From the NCBI RefSeq assembly GCF_005116715.1, contig NZ_SWCI01000008.1:62001-126000 (forward strand): a DNA stretch of 64,000 nt. The letters run 5' to 3'. Below, piece after piece: positions 17,522 through 28,872 of this stretch. Made by a program: the position numbers and the translations under genes. Each line of letters begins with the position of its first letter. The first letter of the stretch is position 1. The notes under the pieces were generated by a model that had not been told where the DNA came from, did no database searches, and saw nothing but the letters and a program-made list of their open reading frames with translations. This DNA comes from Ferrimonas sediminicola. Its GTDB lineage: Bacteria; Pseudomonadota; Gammaproteobacteria; Enterobacterales; Shewanellaceae.

Positions 17522-18973
17522 ATGTCAACACAAACTGCTTCCTACCAGGATCGCCATAAGCCGGCCAGTGCATTCGAGACGCGTCAGAGCTATCTCGAAA
17601 ACGAACTGACCATCATGAATTTTCGGCGCTGGCGCCTGCACCTGCCCTTCCGCGATTTCGGCATTGAGTTCGAAGATCTGATCCCGGCGTTGGCCGCCAC
17701 CATCGGCAAGGTGGTGATGGTCACCGCCATGGCGGCCGCCTTCGCCTCTCAGTTCGGTCTCTCCCCCGAGTTTATCGCCGAGAATGTCCGCTATGAGTTG
17801 CTGATCGCCGGTGTCCTGTTTGCAGTGATCTTTTCCGCCCTGCTGAATCCCAATACCAACCTGGCCGGTACCCACGGGCCGATGATCCCGCTGATCCCTC
17901 TGGTCGCCGCCGCCGGCGGCCATCCACTGGCGCTGGGGATCATGGTGGGGGTCTTTGGCCTGCTGCTGAGCTGGAGTAAAGGGGGATCCCGGTTGGTCAC
18001 CATGACCGGAGAGGGGGTGAAAGGCGGCCTGCTGATCTACCTGGGTGCCATCGGATTGGTGGGTCAGATCACCAAGCTGGAAGCCTGGTCCTCCGGCATC
18101 GGCATGGGCTACGTTTCCTTCGGGGTGATCTTTGCCACCGTAGTGATCTACGCCTACCTGGCCCGCGTGCAGATGCGCTGGCTGGCCATTCCCCTGTGCT
18201 CCTTCCTGGCGGGTGTGGTCGCCTGGGCCATGGGTACCCCGTTCGAGTTCGTCACCGAACCCGGCCTGCCTCCGATGAGCCCGCTGTTCTGGTGGGGGGA
18301 GAATACCGGCTGGCAACTGGGCTGGCCTGAGCTGAGCCACTTCGTGGCGGTCATTCCCTTTGCCATTCTCGCCGTGGCCATGTGGTCCCCCGACTTCCTC
18401 GGCCACCGGGTGTTCCAGGAGCTGAACTATCCCAAGAAGGCCAAGGGTGTGCTGATGAACGTGGATGACACCATGACCGTCTGCTCTATCCGTCAGATCG
18501 TCGGCTCCCTCCTCGGCGGCGGCAACCTGGCCTCCTCCTGGGGGACCTACATGATCCCCGCGGCCATTGCCAAGCGGCCCATCCCGGGTGGCGCCCTGCT
18601 GACCGGGGTGATGTGCGTGCTGGCGGCGGTTCTGGGTTATCCCATGGATCTGGCGATGTGGGAGCCGGTGCTGCGTGTGGCCCTGTTGGTGGGCGTGTTC
18701 CTGCCGCTGCTGGAAGCCGGTATGCAGATGGTGCGCGACAACCAGAGTGCCCAGAGCGCCGGTGTCTGCATGTTCTCCTGCGCCTTCGTTAATCCGGTGT
18801 TCGGCTGGGCCCTGACCATGCTGCTGGACAACCTGGGTCTGATCGGCGATAAGGAGCGCTCTGCCAAGCTGTCCACCGCCGACCGCCTGGTGATCCCACT
18901 GATCGCCTTTGTGGTCTGCGTGGGGGCCCTGGCCCTGGTGGGCCAGCTGCCCGGGATTCCCGCCCTGCTGTAA
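17522..18973 (+). CDS. DUF3360-family inner-membrane transporter-like protein
   Basis: The 483-residue protein has a conserved cytoplasmic N-terminus (HKPASAFETRQSYL...RRWRLHLPFRDF) and about 11-12 membrane segments, with LNPNTNLAGTHGPMIPLIPL and SLLGGGNLASSWGTY as striking conserved stretches. I recognise it as the DUF3360 family of Vibrio, Shewanella and relatives, distantly like sulfate-permease/anion-exchanger folds. Substrate is unknown. The start at 17522 has AGAGGT about seven bases upstream; an earlier frame start at 17459 is not supported. It is monocistronic with a long AT-rich upstream region. Confidence 0.8.
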   Translation: MSTQTASYQDRHKPASAFETRQSYLENELTIMNFRRWRLHLPFRDFGIEFEDLIPALAATIGKVVMVTAMAAAFASQFGLSPEFIAENVRYELLIAGVLFAVIFSALLNPNTNLAGTHGPMIPLIPLVAAAGGHPLALGIMVGVFGLLLSWSKGGSRLVTMTGEGVKGGLLIYLGAIGLVGQITKLEAWSSGIGMGYVSFGVIFATVVIYAYLARVQMRWLAIPLCSFLAGVVAWAMGTPFEFVTEPGLPPMSPLFWWGENTGWQLGWPELSHFVAVIPFAILAVAMWSPDFLGHRVFQELNYPKKAKGVLMNVDDTMTVCSIRQIVGSLLGGGNLASSWGTYMIPAAIAKRPIPGGALLTGVMCVLAAVLGYPMDLAMWEPVLRVALLVGVFLPLLEAGMQMVRDNQSAQSAGVCMFSCAFVNPVFGWALTMLLDNLGLIGDKERSAKLSTADRLVIPLIAFVVCVGALALVGQLPGIPALL

Positions 18974-18991
18974 CGCCTAGGCAGTCGAGAG

Positions 18992-19024
18992 AGAAAAAAG
19001 CGGCCCCAGATGGGGCCGCTTTCG
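18992..19024. terminator. terminator between DUF3360 gene and astB
   Basis: The stem AAGCGGCCCC/GGGGCCGCTT is followed on the minus strand by six T, so it mainly ends astB transcripts; on the plus strand the T run is short. Confidence 0.8.
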
Positions 19025-19037
19025 TGTGTTTTGGGTG

Positions 19038-20378
19038 TCAGTCCCGCTGGAAGGGGTAGACGCTGCCCAGGTTAAGCAGCTGGGTCAGCTCATCCAGGGC
19101 GGTGAGTGACTCGTTCAGCAGGGCGGTGTCTCGTAGGTCATCCAGGGTGAGGCGGTCACGGTAATGCTTGTTGACCCAGGCACTGAGGCTGGCGTGGCTG
19201 CTCTGGTCGATCAGGGTGGCGGCGTTGACCCCGGCCAGCTCCTGCTCATTCATCGCCACCCGCAGCCGCAGGCAGGCGGGGCCACCGCCATTCTGCATGC
19301 TCTGCTTGACGTTAAAGAAGTGCACCTTGGTGATGGGAGTATTCCGGGTCACCAGGCTCTCCAGGTAGGCGGATACCTGAGGGTTCTCCTGGCACTCGGT
19401 GGGGGCGATGATCACCATCTCGCCGCTGGGCAGGGTCAGGATCTGAGTGTTGAACAGGTAGCTTCTCACCGCGTTCTCGAGGCTGACCGATTCGGTGGGC
19501 ACCTTGATGAAGTGCAGCTCCCCGTCGCCAAACTTGTGGCGGATCTCCTCCAGCTTGGCCTGGGTGTCAAGGAACGCCTGCTCGTGGTAGAACAGCACGT
19601 TCTGATTGCCGACGGCGATGACGTCGTTGTGGAACACCCCCTGGTCAATGACATCGGGGTTCTGCTGGACAAAGACGGTGTTCCCCTCATCCAGCTGATG
19701 CAGCCGGGCCACCGCCTGACTGGCTTCCAGGGTCTGGCGGGCCGGGTAGCGGCTGGGCTTGGGGGCGGAGGGGTCGGAGCCGTGCTGGCCATAAACAAAC
19801 AGCTGCACCCCGGCCTGGCCATAGTCGCGGCACAGGCGGGTGTGGTTGGCGGCCCCCTCGTCGCCGAACATCTCGTGGGCGGGCAGGGCGTCGTGGTGGG
19901 CAAAGTGTCGCGGATCGGCGAAGGTGGCCTTGAGGATCCGTCCGGTGACGCCGTGCTCGATGGCGCGGTGGAACTTGTTCACCAGGTTGGCCGGGGTGAA
20001 GTGCACCTTGCCGTCGGCGCTGTCGGCGCTGGGGGAGACGGTGGCGGCGTTGGCGGTCCACATGCTGGAGGCGGAGCAGCAGGCCATCAGCAGGTGGGGC
20101 GCGGTCTCATAGGCTTTCTGAAGCACGTTAGCATCATTGCCGCCGAACCCCAGTTGCCTTAGGGTCGGGATGTCCGGACGTTGCTGCGGGGCCAGGACGC
20201 CCTGGACCAGCCCCAGCTGCCTGACGGACAGCATCTTGTCCAACCCCTGCAAGGCTGCGGCCTTGGGATTTGAAACCGCCTGAGCGTTGGACTGAGAGGC
20301 AACGTTGCCGAAGGAGAGACCGGCGTAGTTGTGGGTAGGGCCAACCAGGCCATCGAAGTTGGCTTCAAAAGCGTGCAT
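19038..20378 (-). CDS. astB: N-succinylarginine dihydrolase
   Basis: AstB hydrolyses N2-succinylarginine to succinylornithine, ammonia and CO2 in the arginine succinyltransferase pathway. The 446-residue sequence starts [22 protein letters not shown], a strong family signature, and ends in the [16 protein letters not shown] active-site region. The other ast genes are not adjacent, so they must lie elsewhere, as in Shewanella-type genomes. It is divergent from topA. Confidence 0.96.
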   Translation of the reverse strand: MHAFEANFDGLVGPTHNYAGLSFGNVASQSNAQAVSNPKAAALQGLDKMLSVRQLGLVQGVLAPQQRPDIPTLRQLGFGGNDANVLQKAYETAPHLLMACCSASSMWTANAATVSPSADSADGKVHFTPANLVNKFHRAIEHGVTGRILKATFADPRHFAHHDALPAHEMFGDEGAANHTRLCRDYGQAGVQLFVYGQHGSDPSAPKPSRYPARQTLEASQAVARLHQLDEGNTVFVQQNPDVIDQGVFHNDVIAVGNQNVLFYHEQAFLDTQAKLEEIRHKFGDGELHFIKVPTESVSLENAVRSYLFNTQILTLPSGEMVIIAPTECQENPQVSAYLESLVTRNTPITKVHFFNVKQSMQNGGGPACLRLRVAMNEQELAGVNAATLIDQSSHASLSAWVNKHYRDRLTLDDLRDTALLNESLTALDELTQLLNLGSVYPFQRD

Positions 20379-20723
20379 GAAAAATCCTTTCCTTATTTAT
20401 AGTTAAACCTCTCTGCCGGGATCTGGGAGGGGCTTGCCCAAGCAGGTGAAGAAAGTCAACAGTATAAGGCTCAAACTGTGATGAACAAGGGGGGAACTGC
20501 CGCTCGGATGTAACATCTGCATAACTATTACTTGCGTTACCTCTCTCATTGCATTAGTAATTTTTTTAGATGCGAATCTAGTCCCAAAAAAATTCGCTAT
20601 TGGACAAATTTCGACTAACTGGTGACTTCCTTGGGGTCCAAGGCTTGAAACTGACAGGTCTTCCCTCTATATATGGAGCCACTTTGTATAAACCCCTTGC
20701 ACACAGGTGTCCTATCCCCCGCC
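20379..20723. other. astB/topA divergent intergenic region
   Basis: The stretch holds the promoters of astB and topA but no further gene is seen. No good ARG box or sigma54 element was found on the astB side. Confidence 0.45.
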
Positions 20724-23384
20724 ATGGCTAAATCACTGGTAATTGTGGAGTCGCCCGCCAAGGCGAAAACCATTAACAAATATCTCGGCAACGACTTCAT
20801 CGTGAAATCCTCGGTGGGGCACATCCGTGACCTGCCCACCTCTGCCAGTCAGTCTGAGTCAGCGGCGCCGGCCAAGAGTGCCGCCGAAGTGCGCAAGATG
20901 AGTCCCGAGGCCAAGGCGGTCTACAAGCGGGAACGCGAATACCAGGGCCTGATCGCCCGCATGGGGATCGACCCCGAGCACGACTGGAAGGCCAACTACC
21001 AGGTGCTTCCTGGCAAGGAGAAGGTGGTCAAGGAGCTTCAGACTCTCGCCGCCAAGGCGGACCACGTCTATCTCGCAACGGATTTGGACCGCGAAGGGGA
21101 AGCGATCGCCTGGCACCTGCAGCAGGTGATCGGCGGCGACGACAGCCGTTACCGCCGGGTGGTGTTCAACGAGATCACCAAGAGTGCCATCAAGGAGGCG
21201 TTTGCCCACCCCTTGGAACTGAACCAGGCCAGGGTGAATGCCCAGCAGGCCCGCCGGTTCCTCGACCGGGTCGTGGGCTTCATGGTCTCTCCGCTGCTGT
21301 GGAAGAAGATCGGCCGCGGACTCTCCGCCGGTCGGGTGCAGTCGGTGGCGGTGCGTCTGCTGGTGGAGCGTGAGCGCGAAATTCGCGCCTTCGTGCCCGA
21401 GGAGTTCTGGGATCTGCATGCGGATCTCAGCTCCGCTTCCGGTGAGGCCCTGCGGATGCAGGTGGCGCGCTTTAAGGGCAGCAAGCTGGAGCTGGGCAAC
21501 GAGACCCAGGCGATGGCGACGGTGGCCGCCCTCGAGAGTGCCGGTTACACCGTGGCCAGCCGTGAGGACAAGCCCAGCAAGAGCCGCCCCCAGGCCCCCT
21601 TCATCACCTCCACCCTGCAACAGGCGGCCAGTACCCGCCTGGGCTTCGGGGTGAAGAAGACCATGACCCTGGCCCAGCGCCTGTATGAGGCCGGTTACAT
21701 CACCTACATGCGTACCGACTCCACCAACCTCTCCAAGGAGGCGGTGGCCAGCTGTCGCGACTACATCCAGCAATGGCATGGCGACGCCTACCTGCCCGAT
21801 GCCCCCAAGGTGTATGGCAGCAAGGAGGGCGCCCAGGAGGCGCACGAAGCGATCCGCCCCTCCGACGTCACCGTCAAGTCCGACAGCCTCAAGGGGATGG
21901 AGCGTGACGCCGAGCGGCTCTATGACCTGATCTGGCGCCAGTTTGTGGCCTGCCAGATGACCGAGGCCCGTTACGATGCCACCACCCTGACCGTGACCGC
22001 CGGTGACTACGAACTGAAAGCCAAGGGCCGCATCCTGCGTTTCGACGGCTGGACCGCGGTCCAGCCGCCCCTGCGCCGCAAGGGCGAGGAGGACCTGATC
22101 CTGCCGCCGGTGCAGGTGGGCGACAGCCTGGACCTGAAGGCGCTGGATCCCCGCCAGCACTTCACCAAGCCACCGGCGCGCTTCAACGAAGCCTCCCTGG
22201 TAAAGGAGCTGGAGAAGCGCGGCATCGGCCGTCCCTCCACCTATGCCTCCATCATCTCCACCATCGTTGACCGGGGTTATGTCAAGGTGGAGAACCGCCG
22301 TTTCTTCGCCGAGAAGATGGGCGAGATCGTCACCGACCGTCTGGTGCAGAATTTCACCGACCTGCTCAACTACGACTTTACCGCCGAAATGGAGCAGACC
22401 CTGGATATGATCGCCGACGACCGGCGTGACTGGAAGCAGGTGCTCAACGAGTTCTACAGTGGCTTCACCCAGCGGCTGGAGCAGGCAGGCCTGCCGGCAG
22501 AGGAGGGGGGCATGCCGGGCAACGAGATGGTGCTCACCGAGATCCCCTGTCCTACCTGTGAGCGCCCCATGGGCATTCGCACCGCCACTACCGGGGTGTT
22601 CCTCGGCTGCAGCGGCTACAGTCTGCCGCCCAAGGAGCGCTGCAAGACCACCATCAACCTCACCCCGGGTGAGGAGGCGGTGGCCGTGCTGGAGGGGGAG
22701 GATCTGGAGACCGAGGCGCTACGTCAGAAGCGCCGATGTCCCAAGTGTGGCACCGCCATGGACAGTTACCTCATCGATGAGCAGCGCAAGCTGCACGTGT
22801 GCGGCAACAACCCCAGCTGCAGCGGTTACGAGGTGGAGCGTGGCAGCTTCAAGATCAAGGGCTACGACGGTCCCATCATCGAGTGTGACCGTTGCGGTGC
22901 CGATATGGAGCTGAAGAACGGCCGTTTCGGCAAGTATTTCGCCTGTACCAACACCGACAACTGCAAGAACACCCGCAAACTGCTCAAGAGCGGTGAGGTG
23001 GCGCCGCCGAAAGAGGATCCGGTTCAGCTTCCGGAACTGCCGTGCGAGAAGTCCGACGCCCACTTTGTGCTGCGTGACGGGGCCGCCGGCCTGTTCCTGG
23101 CCGCCAGTACCTTCCCCAAGAGCCGCGAGACCCGGGCGCCCAAGGTGGAGGAGCTGGTGCGCTTCAAGGAACGCATCTCGCCCAAGTTCCACTACTTGAC
23201 CGAGGCGCCGGTCAAGGATCCCGAAGGGAACCTGGCGGTGGTGAAGTTCAGCCGTAAGACCAAGGAGCAGTACGTGGCCACCGAGGTCAACGGCAAGGCG
23301 ACCGGCTGGACCGCCAAGTACGTTGACGGCAAATGGGTCGAGGAGCAGACCAAGAAGCGTGCGGCCGCCAAGAAAAAGGCCTGA
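20724..23384 (+). CDS. topA: DNA topoisomerase I
   Basis: TopA relaxes negative supercoils. The 886-residue protein has the Toprim start [15 protein letters not shown], the active-site Tyr in [10 protein letters not shown], and three C-terminal Cys4 zinc-finger modules (CPTC, CPKC, CDRC) before a basic tail ending RAAAKKKA. The start at 20724 is set by homology; its ribosome-binding site is weak (AGGTGT 14 bases upstream), and an in-frame start at 20673 would add 17 residues of non-homologous sequence. Confidence 0.97.
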   Translation: MAKSLVIVESPAKAKTINKYLGNDFIVKSSVGHIRDLPTSASQSESAAPAKSAAEVRKMSPEAKAVYKREREYQGLIARMGIDPEHDWKANYQVLPGKEKVVKELQTLAAKADHVYLATDLDREGEAIAWHLQQVIGGDDSRYRRVVFNEITKSAIKEAFAHPLELNQARVNAQQARRFLDRVVGFMVSPLLWKKIGRGLSAGRVQSVAVRLLVEREREIRAFVPEEFWDLHADLSSASGEALRMQVARFKGSKLELGNETQAMATVAALESAGYTVASREDKPSKSRPQAPFITSTLQQAASTRLGFGVKKTMTLAQRLYEAGYITYMRTDSTNLSKEAVASCRDYIQQWHGDAYLPDAPKVYGSKEGAQEAHEAIRPSDVTVKSDSLKGMERDAERLYDLIWRQFVACQMTEARYDATTLTVTAGDYELKAKGRILRFDGWTAVQPPLRRKGEEDLILPPVQVGDSLDLKALDPRQHFTKPPARFNEASLVKELEKRGIGRPSTYASIISTIVDRGYVKVENRRFFAEKMGEIVTDRLVQNFTDLLNYDFTAEMEQTLDMIADDRRDWKQVLNEFYSGFTQRLEQAGLPAEEGGMPGNEMVLTEIPCPTCERPMGIRTATTGVFLGCSGYSLPPKERCKTTINLTPGEEAVAVLEGEDLETEALRQKRRCPKCGTAMDSYLIDEQRKLHVCGNNPSCSGYEVERGSFKIKGYDGPIIECDRCGADMELKNGRFGKYFACTNTDNCKNTRKLLKSGEVAPPKEDPVQLPELPCEKSDAHFVLRDGAAGLFLAASTFPKSRETRAPKVEELVRFKERISPKFHYLTEAPVKDPEGNLAVVKFSRKTKEQYVATEVNGKATGWTAKYVDGKWVEEQTKKRAAAKKKA

Positions 23385-23401
23385 TCGCCCCAGGCAAAGA
23401 G

Positions 23402-23429
23402 AAAGCCCGCTGCAGTAGCGGGCTTTTTT
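23402..23429 (+). terminator. rho-independent terminator of topA
   Basis: The stem AAAGCCCGCT/AGCGGGCTTT is followed by a T run 17 bases after the topA stop codon. Confidence 0.88.
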
Positions 23430-23456
23430 GTGCCGTAAAGGGCCTCAGCGGCGCTC

Positions 23457-24104
23457 TCAGGCGCTTCGACGCTCCTGCTGGAGTCGGTATGCCACCAGGT
23501 CCTCGATGGTCAGCAGCGGCATCTGACGGGCCTTGGCGAACTCCACCAGGGCGGGCAGGCGCATCATCTCGCCATCGTCATGGTTCAGTTCGCAGATCAC
23601 CGCCGCCGGTGTCAGTCCCGCCAGCCGGGCCAGATCCACCGAACCCTCGGTGTGACCGCGGCGGGCCAGCACGCCGTCGGGCTGGGCTCGCAGCGGGAAC
23701 ACATGGCCGGGGCAGGCCAGATCTTCGGGTCGCGCTCCCTCGGCCACCGCGGTGCGCACCGTTACCGCCCGGTCCGAGGCGGAGACACCGGTACTCACCC
23801 CAATCTTGGCTTCGATGGAGACGGTAAAGGCGGTCTGGTTGCGGCTGTTGTTGTCGGCCACCATCGGCGCCAGCTGCAACTGCTCAATCCGCTCCGGGGC
23901 CAGACAGAGGCAGACGATGCCCGAGCCATGGCGGATCAGCAGAGCCATCTGCTCCTTGGTGATGGTTTCGGCGGCGAAGATGACATCGCCCTCATTCTCC
24001 CGATCCTCATCATCCACCAGGATGATGCCCTGGCCGAGCTTCAGTGCCTCGATGGCGGCTTCGACCCGGGAGTGGGGAGTGCCGATAAGTAGAGACTGAT
24101 TCAT
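23457..24104 (-). CDS. ribB: 3,4-dihydroxy-2-butanone 4-phosphate synthase
   Basis: RibB makes the four-carbon precursor of riboflavin from ribulose 5-phosphate. The 215-residue protein carries [10 protein letters not shown], the acidic metal-binding motif, and [16 protein letters not shown]. It is the free-standing form without the RibA domain. An FMN riboswitch in its leader shows feedback by flavin, which matters in a bacterium rich in flavin-dependent respiration. Confidence 0.97.
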   Translation of the reverse strand: MNQSLLIGTPHSRVEAAIEALKLGQGIILVDDEDRENEGDVIFAAETITKEQMALLIRHGSGIVCLCLAPERIEQLQLAPMVADNNSRNQTAFTVSIEAKIGVSTGVSASDRAVTVRTAVAEGARPEDLACPGHVFPLRAQPDGVLARRGHTEGSVDLARLAGLTPAAVICELNHDDGEMMRLPALVEFAKARQMPLLTIEDLVAYRLQQERRSA

Positions 24105-24200
24105 GGTAGGTCCTTATTAATACTTGAGTTACCAGAATCAGGGCATAGGAATAGGGCGCGGCACAGGGCCACAACCCGGCAGGCGGAGCGATGCAACGCC

Positions 24201-24229
24201 GTGCGGACGCACTTGCCCCGTCTGGGGCA
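24201..24229 (-). promoter_or_regulatory. possible expression-platform hairpins of the FMN riboswitch
   Basis: Two hairpins, TGCCCC/GGGGCA (24214-24229) and GTGCG/CGCAC (24201-24212), follow the aptamer on the minus strand. Neither has a T run, so control may be through translation or an alternative fold. Confidence 0.35.
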
Positions 24230-24238
24230 GAAGACGCC

Positions 24239-24375
24239 TATCCTCTTTCATCCGGACTGTCACCGTCGGCTCTGGCTTCTCACCAGATCTGCTGACCCTG
24301 TCAGGTTGACAGGCGCTCGCGGGCTCACCCTGAGGGTATACCGCCGGTGGGGAGTTTCACCCCGCCCTGAGAATA
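24239..24375 (-). promoter_or_regulatory. FMN riboswitch (RFN element) upstream of ribB
   Basis: On the minus strand the conserved RFN blocks occur in order: CTCAGGGCGGGGTGAAA, CCGGCGGTATACCCTCAGG, GCCCGCGAGCGC, the TGACAGG...CAGCAGATC arm, GGTGAGAAGCCAGAGCCGAC and GGTGACAGTCCGGATGAAAG. This is the standard FMN aptamer, here about 135 bases upstream of ribB. Confidence 0.95.
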
Positions 24376-24484
24376 GTTGCCCGAAGGCAGGGTCATGCTA
24401 CTCCGGCGGTGGGGCGGCGACAACCGGCGGCGGCGAAATTGGAATGGGGATCCCAATCTGGTGTTCGGGTGGGAACGGCGGCCA

Positions 24485-24511
24485 AAACAAAGGGGACCGT
24501 TTGGTCCCCGC
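24485..24511 (-). terminator. rho-independent terminator of the membrane-anchored protein gene
   Basis: On the minus strand GGGGACC/GGTCCCC with an AAAC loop is followed by TTTGTTTT, right after the stop codon of the gene at 24515. Confidence 0.8.
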
Positions 24512-24514
24512 TGC

Positions 24515-25270
24515 TTACCACTTTTTCTTCGGTTGAAACAGTTCGTCCAGGTCGTCTTTCGGCCTGTTCTTCTTGCTCAGATCCTCTTTCGAGCCCTCAA
24601 TAGTCTGCAGCAGTTCGTTGGTTTTTGTCTGCATGCGGGCCCGGTAATCGGGACTGGCCAGCACCTGGTTGTTGAGGGCCAGGGTGATCTTGGACAGCAG
24701 CATCTTGGCGGAACCGAACTGACGGGCATTGACCAGGTTGCGCGCCCGGTTCAACAGCACCTCGATGTGGATTCGCAGCTGCAGCTTATCGATCTTCAGC
24801 TCCTCCTCGGTGAACACTTCGGCTGCCATGCGCCCCTTATTGTGTTCATTGCGCAATACTGGTTTAAGCTTCTTCAGGGTCTGGATCAGCACCAGGGTTT
24901 GTTTCTCGTTGCTGGGGAGCTGGAACAGGTCGATGCTCTCCTGGCCGAGCTGGCCCGCCTCCAGCACCGCAAGCTGGCTCTGGGTATGACTGATGCGGGC
25001 ATCATACTCGCTGCCGCCACCGGCCAGCTGCTTGGACTGGTTCAGGGAGTCGAGAATACGGGTGTTGAGGGTCTGCAGCAGGGCATTGCTCATGGGGATG
25101 GTCGCCGCCTGGGAGAGGATCTCTTCGGTCTCCTCGATGATGGCACGCTGACGAGCCAGCTCCTTGCGCCGCTGGGCCTCTTTGGCTTCATGATGTTGAT
25201 AAACCAGATTGATGGCGATGATCACCAGCAGGGCAATCACGACCATGACGACGACAGCGAAAAATGACAT
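24515..25270 (-). CDS. uncharacterised membrane-anchored helical protein
   Basis: The 251-residue protein has one N-terminal membrane segment (about residues 3-23) followed by a highly charged, helical body with likely coiled coils (about 30-55 and 95-200) and a basic tail ending KKKW. I do not recognise a family. The body is predicted to be cytoplasmic because a positive stretch follows the membrane segment. It has its own terminator and is divergent from cysB; nothing in the neighbourhood hints at its role. Confidence 0.75.
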   Translation of the reverse strand: MSFFAVVVMVVIALLVIIAINLVYQHHEAKEAQRRKELARQRAIIEETEEILSQAATIPMSNALLQTLNTRILDSLNQSKQLAGGGSEYDARISHTQSQLAVLEAGQLGQESIDLFQLPSNEKQTLVLIQTLKKLKPVLRNEHNKGRMAAEVFTEEELKIDKLQLRIHIEVLLNRARNLVNARQFGSAKMLLSKITLALNNQVLASPDYRARMQTKTNELLQTIEGSKEDLSKKNRPKDDLDELFQPKKKW

Positions 25271-25312
25271 GCTTTAGCAGACAGTTAGAATTTTTGTCAA
25301 TGCTACACTATT

Positions 25313-25410
25313 GTCGGTTGATGTGCATCCCGTCTTGGGAAGAGACCCTGTCGGGTTGATGTGTGTCCCGTCCTGGGAGGTCACACTATATTCCGATTGA
25401 TGTCTAAAAG
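25313..25410 (+). repeat. three spaced direct repeats upstream of cysB
   Basis: A block of about 35 bases centred on GGTTGATGTG...CCCGTC.TGGGA occurs twice (from about 25313 and 25350) and its GATTGATGT core recurs near 25394. Cores are 38 and 41 bases apart, roughly four helical turns. They cover the cysB promoter region and could be binding sites for CysB itself, which represses its own gene in enterics. Confidence 0.5.
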
Positions 25411-25438
25411 CCTTTTGGCTATAACTTACAGGAATTAA

Positions 25439-26437
<999 letters not shown>

Positions 26438-26496
26438 TTTCGAGCATTATCCCTGGAACCATTCGGTATGGTCGATGCCTTACTCGTCGGCAGGCC

Positions 26497-26527
26497 CTAA
26501 AAAAAGCAGCCACCTGGCTGCTTTTTT
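26497..26527. terminator. bidirectional terminator between cysB and queD
   Basis: The stem AAAGCAGCC/GGCTGCTTT is flanked by A and T runs and lies between two converging genes. Confidence 0.85.
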
Positions 26528-26532
26528 GTGGG

Positions 26533-26895
26533 TTACTCACCCCGGTATCGGCAACCCGCGGTGCAGGTCTCCTTGATCTCCACCATGGAGAGTTCCGGCA
26601 GGGCCGGCTTGAGCTGCTCCCAGACCCAGCGGGCCAACACCTCACTGGTGGGGTTTTCCAAGCCGGGAATCTCGTTCAGGTAGTGGTGATCCAGCCGATC
26701 GTAGATGGGCTTGAAGGCCGCTTTCAGATCGGCGAAGTCCATGATCCAGCCGGTATGGGCGTCCACTTGCCCTTGGATGTAGATCCGTACCAGGAAGGAG
26801 TGCCCGTGCAGCCTGCCGCACTTGTGACCCTCTGGCACATGAGGCAGCTTGTGGGCGGCCTCAAAGTAGAACTCTTTGTAGATCTCTGTAGACAT
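26533..26895 (-). CDS. queD: 6-carboxy-5,6,7,8-tetrahydropterin synthase
   Basis: QueD acts in queuosine (7-deazaguanine) synthesis. The 120-residue T-fold protein shows the zinc His residues and catalytic Cys in [22 protein letters not shown] and the DFADLK segment, all typical of QueD. It is a single gene with a terminator shared with cysB; other que genes are not adjacent. Confidence 0.94.
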   Translation of the reverse strand: MSTEIYKEFYFEAAHKLPHVPEGHKCGRLHGHSFLVRIYIQGQVDAHTGWIMDFADLKAAFKPIYDRLDHHYLNEIPGLENPTSEVLARWVWEQLKPALPELSMVEIKETCTAGCRYRGE

Positions 26896-27050
26896 GATGG
26901 ACTCCTAATAATGCGGGCGGAAGTTTGGCACGGCGGCGGCGGTGATGCAACCGCTCCAGCCCAGGGCCGCCGGCGGGTGCCCACAGGCTCTGCTTTGGCG
27001 TACTATGGTTGAGGGTCAGTGACGACCAACTTAGGAAAAGGAAAACGGTT

Positions 27051-27263
27051 ATGAGACTTGGTATTTTGGGATTGTCAGCCCTGCTGGCGCTGGTGGGGTG
27101 CGGTGAGCCGGAGGCCACCTGGGTGCATGACACCAAGGACAACCAGGCCTTCATGGCTGATCGGGACAGCTGCAACCGCCGTACCGATGACAGCCAGGCC
27201 AACTTCAAGGAGCGGTTCGCGGTCTGCATGCAGGCGGCGGGCTGGCGTCTCGAGTCCCACTGA
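27051..27263 (+). CDS. small putative lipoprotein
   Basis: The 70-residue product begins with a signal peptide ending in a lipobox (LVGC, Cys17), so it should be a lipoprotein with a mature part of only 54 residues. The mature part has two further Cys (CNRR and VCMQ) that could form a disulfide. AAGGAAAA precedes the ATG. I do not recognise the family; its pattern resembles short outer-membrane lipoproteins of this order. Confidence 0.65.
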   Translation: MRLGILGLSALLALVGCGEPEATWVHDTKDNQAFMADRDSCNRRTDDSQANFKERFAVCMQAAGWRLESH

Positions 27264-27390
27264 TCGGAACCGGCTCGGGTAGCCGAAACTCGCCGAACAC
27301 AGTGTCGCTCGGTCTGTCGGCTGCGGTGACCGCGAGGATCAGGGATGCTTGGATCGACCTGGCCGGGTCGGTTTTCCAAGGGGAGGAGAT

Positions 27391-28293
27391 ATGACGAAAC
27401 GGCCCCTGACACAGGACGAACAACGGGTGCTGCACCACAAGGGCACCGAGGCGCCCTTCAGCGGACGCTTCCTCAGCCATGGCAGCGAGGGCCACTACCT
27501 GTGCCGCAACTGCGGCGCCAGGCTCTATCACAGCCGCGGCAAGTTTGAATCCGGCTGTGGCTGGCCCGCCTTCGACGCCCCGGTGCCCGGCGCCGTGGCG
27601 GAGCAGACCGATGCCGATGGCCGCCGCACCGAGATCCTCTGCCGCGCCTGCGGCGGCCACCTGGGCCACGTATTCCGGGGAGAGCGCCTGACCCCAGCCA
27701 ATGAGCGTCATTGCGTCAACTCCCTGAGCCTGGCCTTCGCGCCGGACGCCGAGACTGGACGTGACACCCTGACCCTGGGGGGAGGCTGCTTCTGGTGCAT
27801 CGAAGCGGTGTTTCGCCGGGTGCGCGGGGTGCACTCGGTTCAGAGCGGTTACGCCGGAGGTGAGACAGACAATCCCAGCTACCCGGCGGTGTGCAGCGGT
27901 ACCACCGGCCACGCCGAGGTGGTGCGTATCGGCTATGACCCTGCCGAGGTGGACCTGGACTCCCTGCTGGAGCTGTTCTTTGCCGCCCATGATCCCACTA
28001 CCCTCAACCGCCAGGGGGCCGATGTGGGGACCCAGTACCGCTCCATCATCCTCTGCCGCGACGGCCGGCAGCGTCAGCAGGTCGAGGCCTACCTGGCCCG
28101 GTTGAGGGCGTCGGGTCTGTTCACCTCCCCCATAGTCACCGAAGTGGCCGACGACGCCCCCTTCTATCCCGCGGAGGAGGGGCATCAGCAGTATTATGAG
28201 CACCACGGTGGTCAGCCCTATTGTCAGATGGTGATATCCCCTAAGGTTGCCTCTATATATCAGCGTTTTGCCGATCGGCTCGAGGAAGAGTAA
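27391..28293 (+). CDS. bifunctional methionine sulfoxide reductase MsrB-MsrA
   Basis: This 300-residue fusion repairs both stereoisomers of methionine sulfoxide. The N-terminal MsrB domain (residues 1-120) has zinc pairs Cys38/Cys41 and Cys84/Cys87 and catalytic Cys108 in RHCVNSLSL. The C-terminal MsrA domain (125-290) has the catalytic GGCFWC (Cys133). No signal peptide is seen, so it is cytoplasmic. GGGAGGAG precedes the ATG. The B-A order is the less common fusion order but is known in this group of bacteria. Confidence 0.94.
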   Translation: MTKRPLTQDEQRVLHHKGTEAPFSGRFLSHGSEGHYLCRNCGARLYHSRGKFESGCGWPAFDAPVPGAVAEQTDADGRRTEILCRACGGHLGHVFRGERLTPANERHCVNSLSLAFAPDAETGRDTLTLGGGCFWCIEAVFRRVRGVHSVQSGYAGGETDNPSYPAVCSGTTGHAEVVRIGYDPAEVDLDSLLELFFAAHDPTTLNRQGADVGTQYRSIILCRDGRQRQQVEAYLARLRASGLFTSPIVTEVADDAPFYPAEEGHQQYYEHHGGQPYCQMVISPKVASIYQRFADRLEEE

Positions 28294-28338
28294 TGGTCTA
28301 AGCTTATCCCCAGAGACCACCCCGGCCAGGGAGGCGCC

Positions 28339-28872
28339 ATGCAGGGGACCATTTTCACTGAACGCTTGGACCTGGTGGGCGGCTCACTGCGGCCGCAAAA
28401 CTCCGAGGCGATGTCGGTGCGGGTCACTTCCGCCAGCGGCGGGGCCTGCCCCCGGGTCGGCGACCATGACCATAGGGCGACGGTGCGGCTGGTGGTGACC
28501 CTGAGTAAACCGCTGAACCGACCGGTGCCGGAGCTGCCCTGCAGCTATCGCTATCGTCTGTCTCCCCGGCGGCTGCGGCTCAACCCCAGTATGCTGGGCG
28601 AGTGTCTCGATACCTTCGAGCTCCTGCAGAGGGTGGAAAACGCGATCCCTAGCCAGGTTAAGATGAGTCATCCCCACTCCCAGTTGCCCCCCTCCGAGAT
28701 CTCCCTCGTCGACGACACCCACATGGAGGTGAACTGCAACTCCGATCGGGGCCTGGCCGATGTCGCCCACTGCTGGAATCATTTCCGCCAGGCGGTGACG
28801 ATCGATGTGGAGGGTCTCGGCGGCGACCGCAAAACCCGGGTGGTGTTTCGTCTGAACAAACGGGGGAGTTGA
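28339..28872 (+). CDS. unknown protein coupled to hybrid histidine kinase
   Basis: The 177-residue soluble protein matches no family I recognise. Its stop codon overlaps the start of the downstream hybrid kinase (TGATG), so the two are translationally coupled and probably work together. AGGGAGG lies at ideal spacing before the ATG. The sequence has beta-rich character and several His and Cys but no clear motif. It could be a sensory partner of the kinase, though that rests only on gene order. Confidence 0.65.
   Translation: MQGTIFTERLDLVGGSLRPQNSEAMSVRVTSASGGACPRVGDHDHRATVRLVVTLSKPLNRPVPELPCSYRYRLSPRRLRLNPSMLGECLDTFELLQRVENAIPSQVKMSHPHSQLPPSEISLVDDTHMEVNCNSDRGLADVAHCWNHFRQAVTIDVEGLGGDRKTRVVFRLNKRGS

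Noticed and set aside
24201-24229. A rho-independent terminator as the FMN riboswitch platform
   Set aside because: The hairpins lack a T run on the minus strand, so termination control cannot be claimed.
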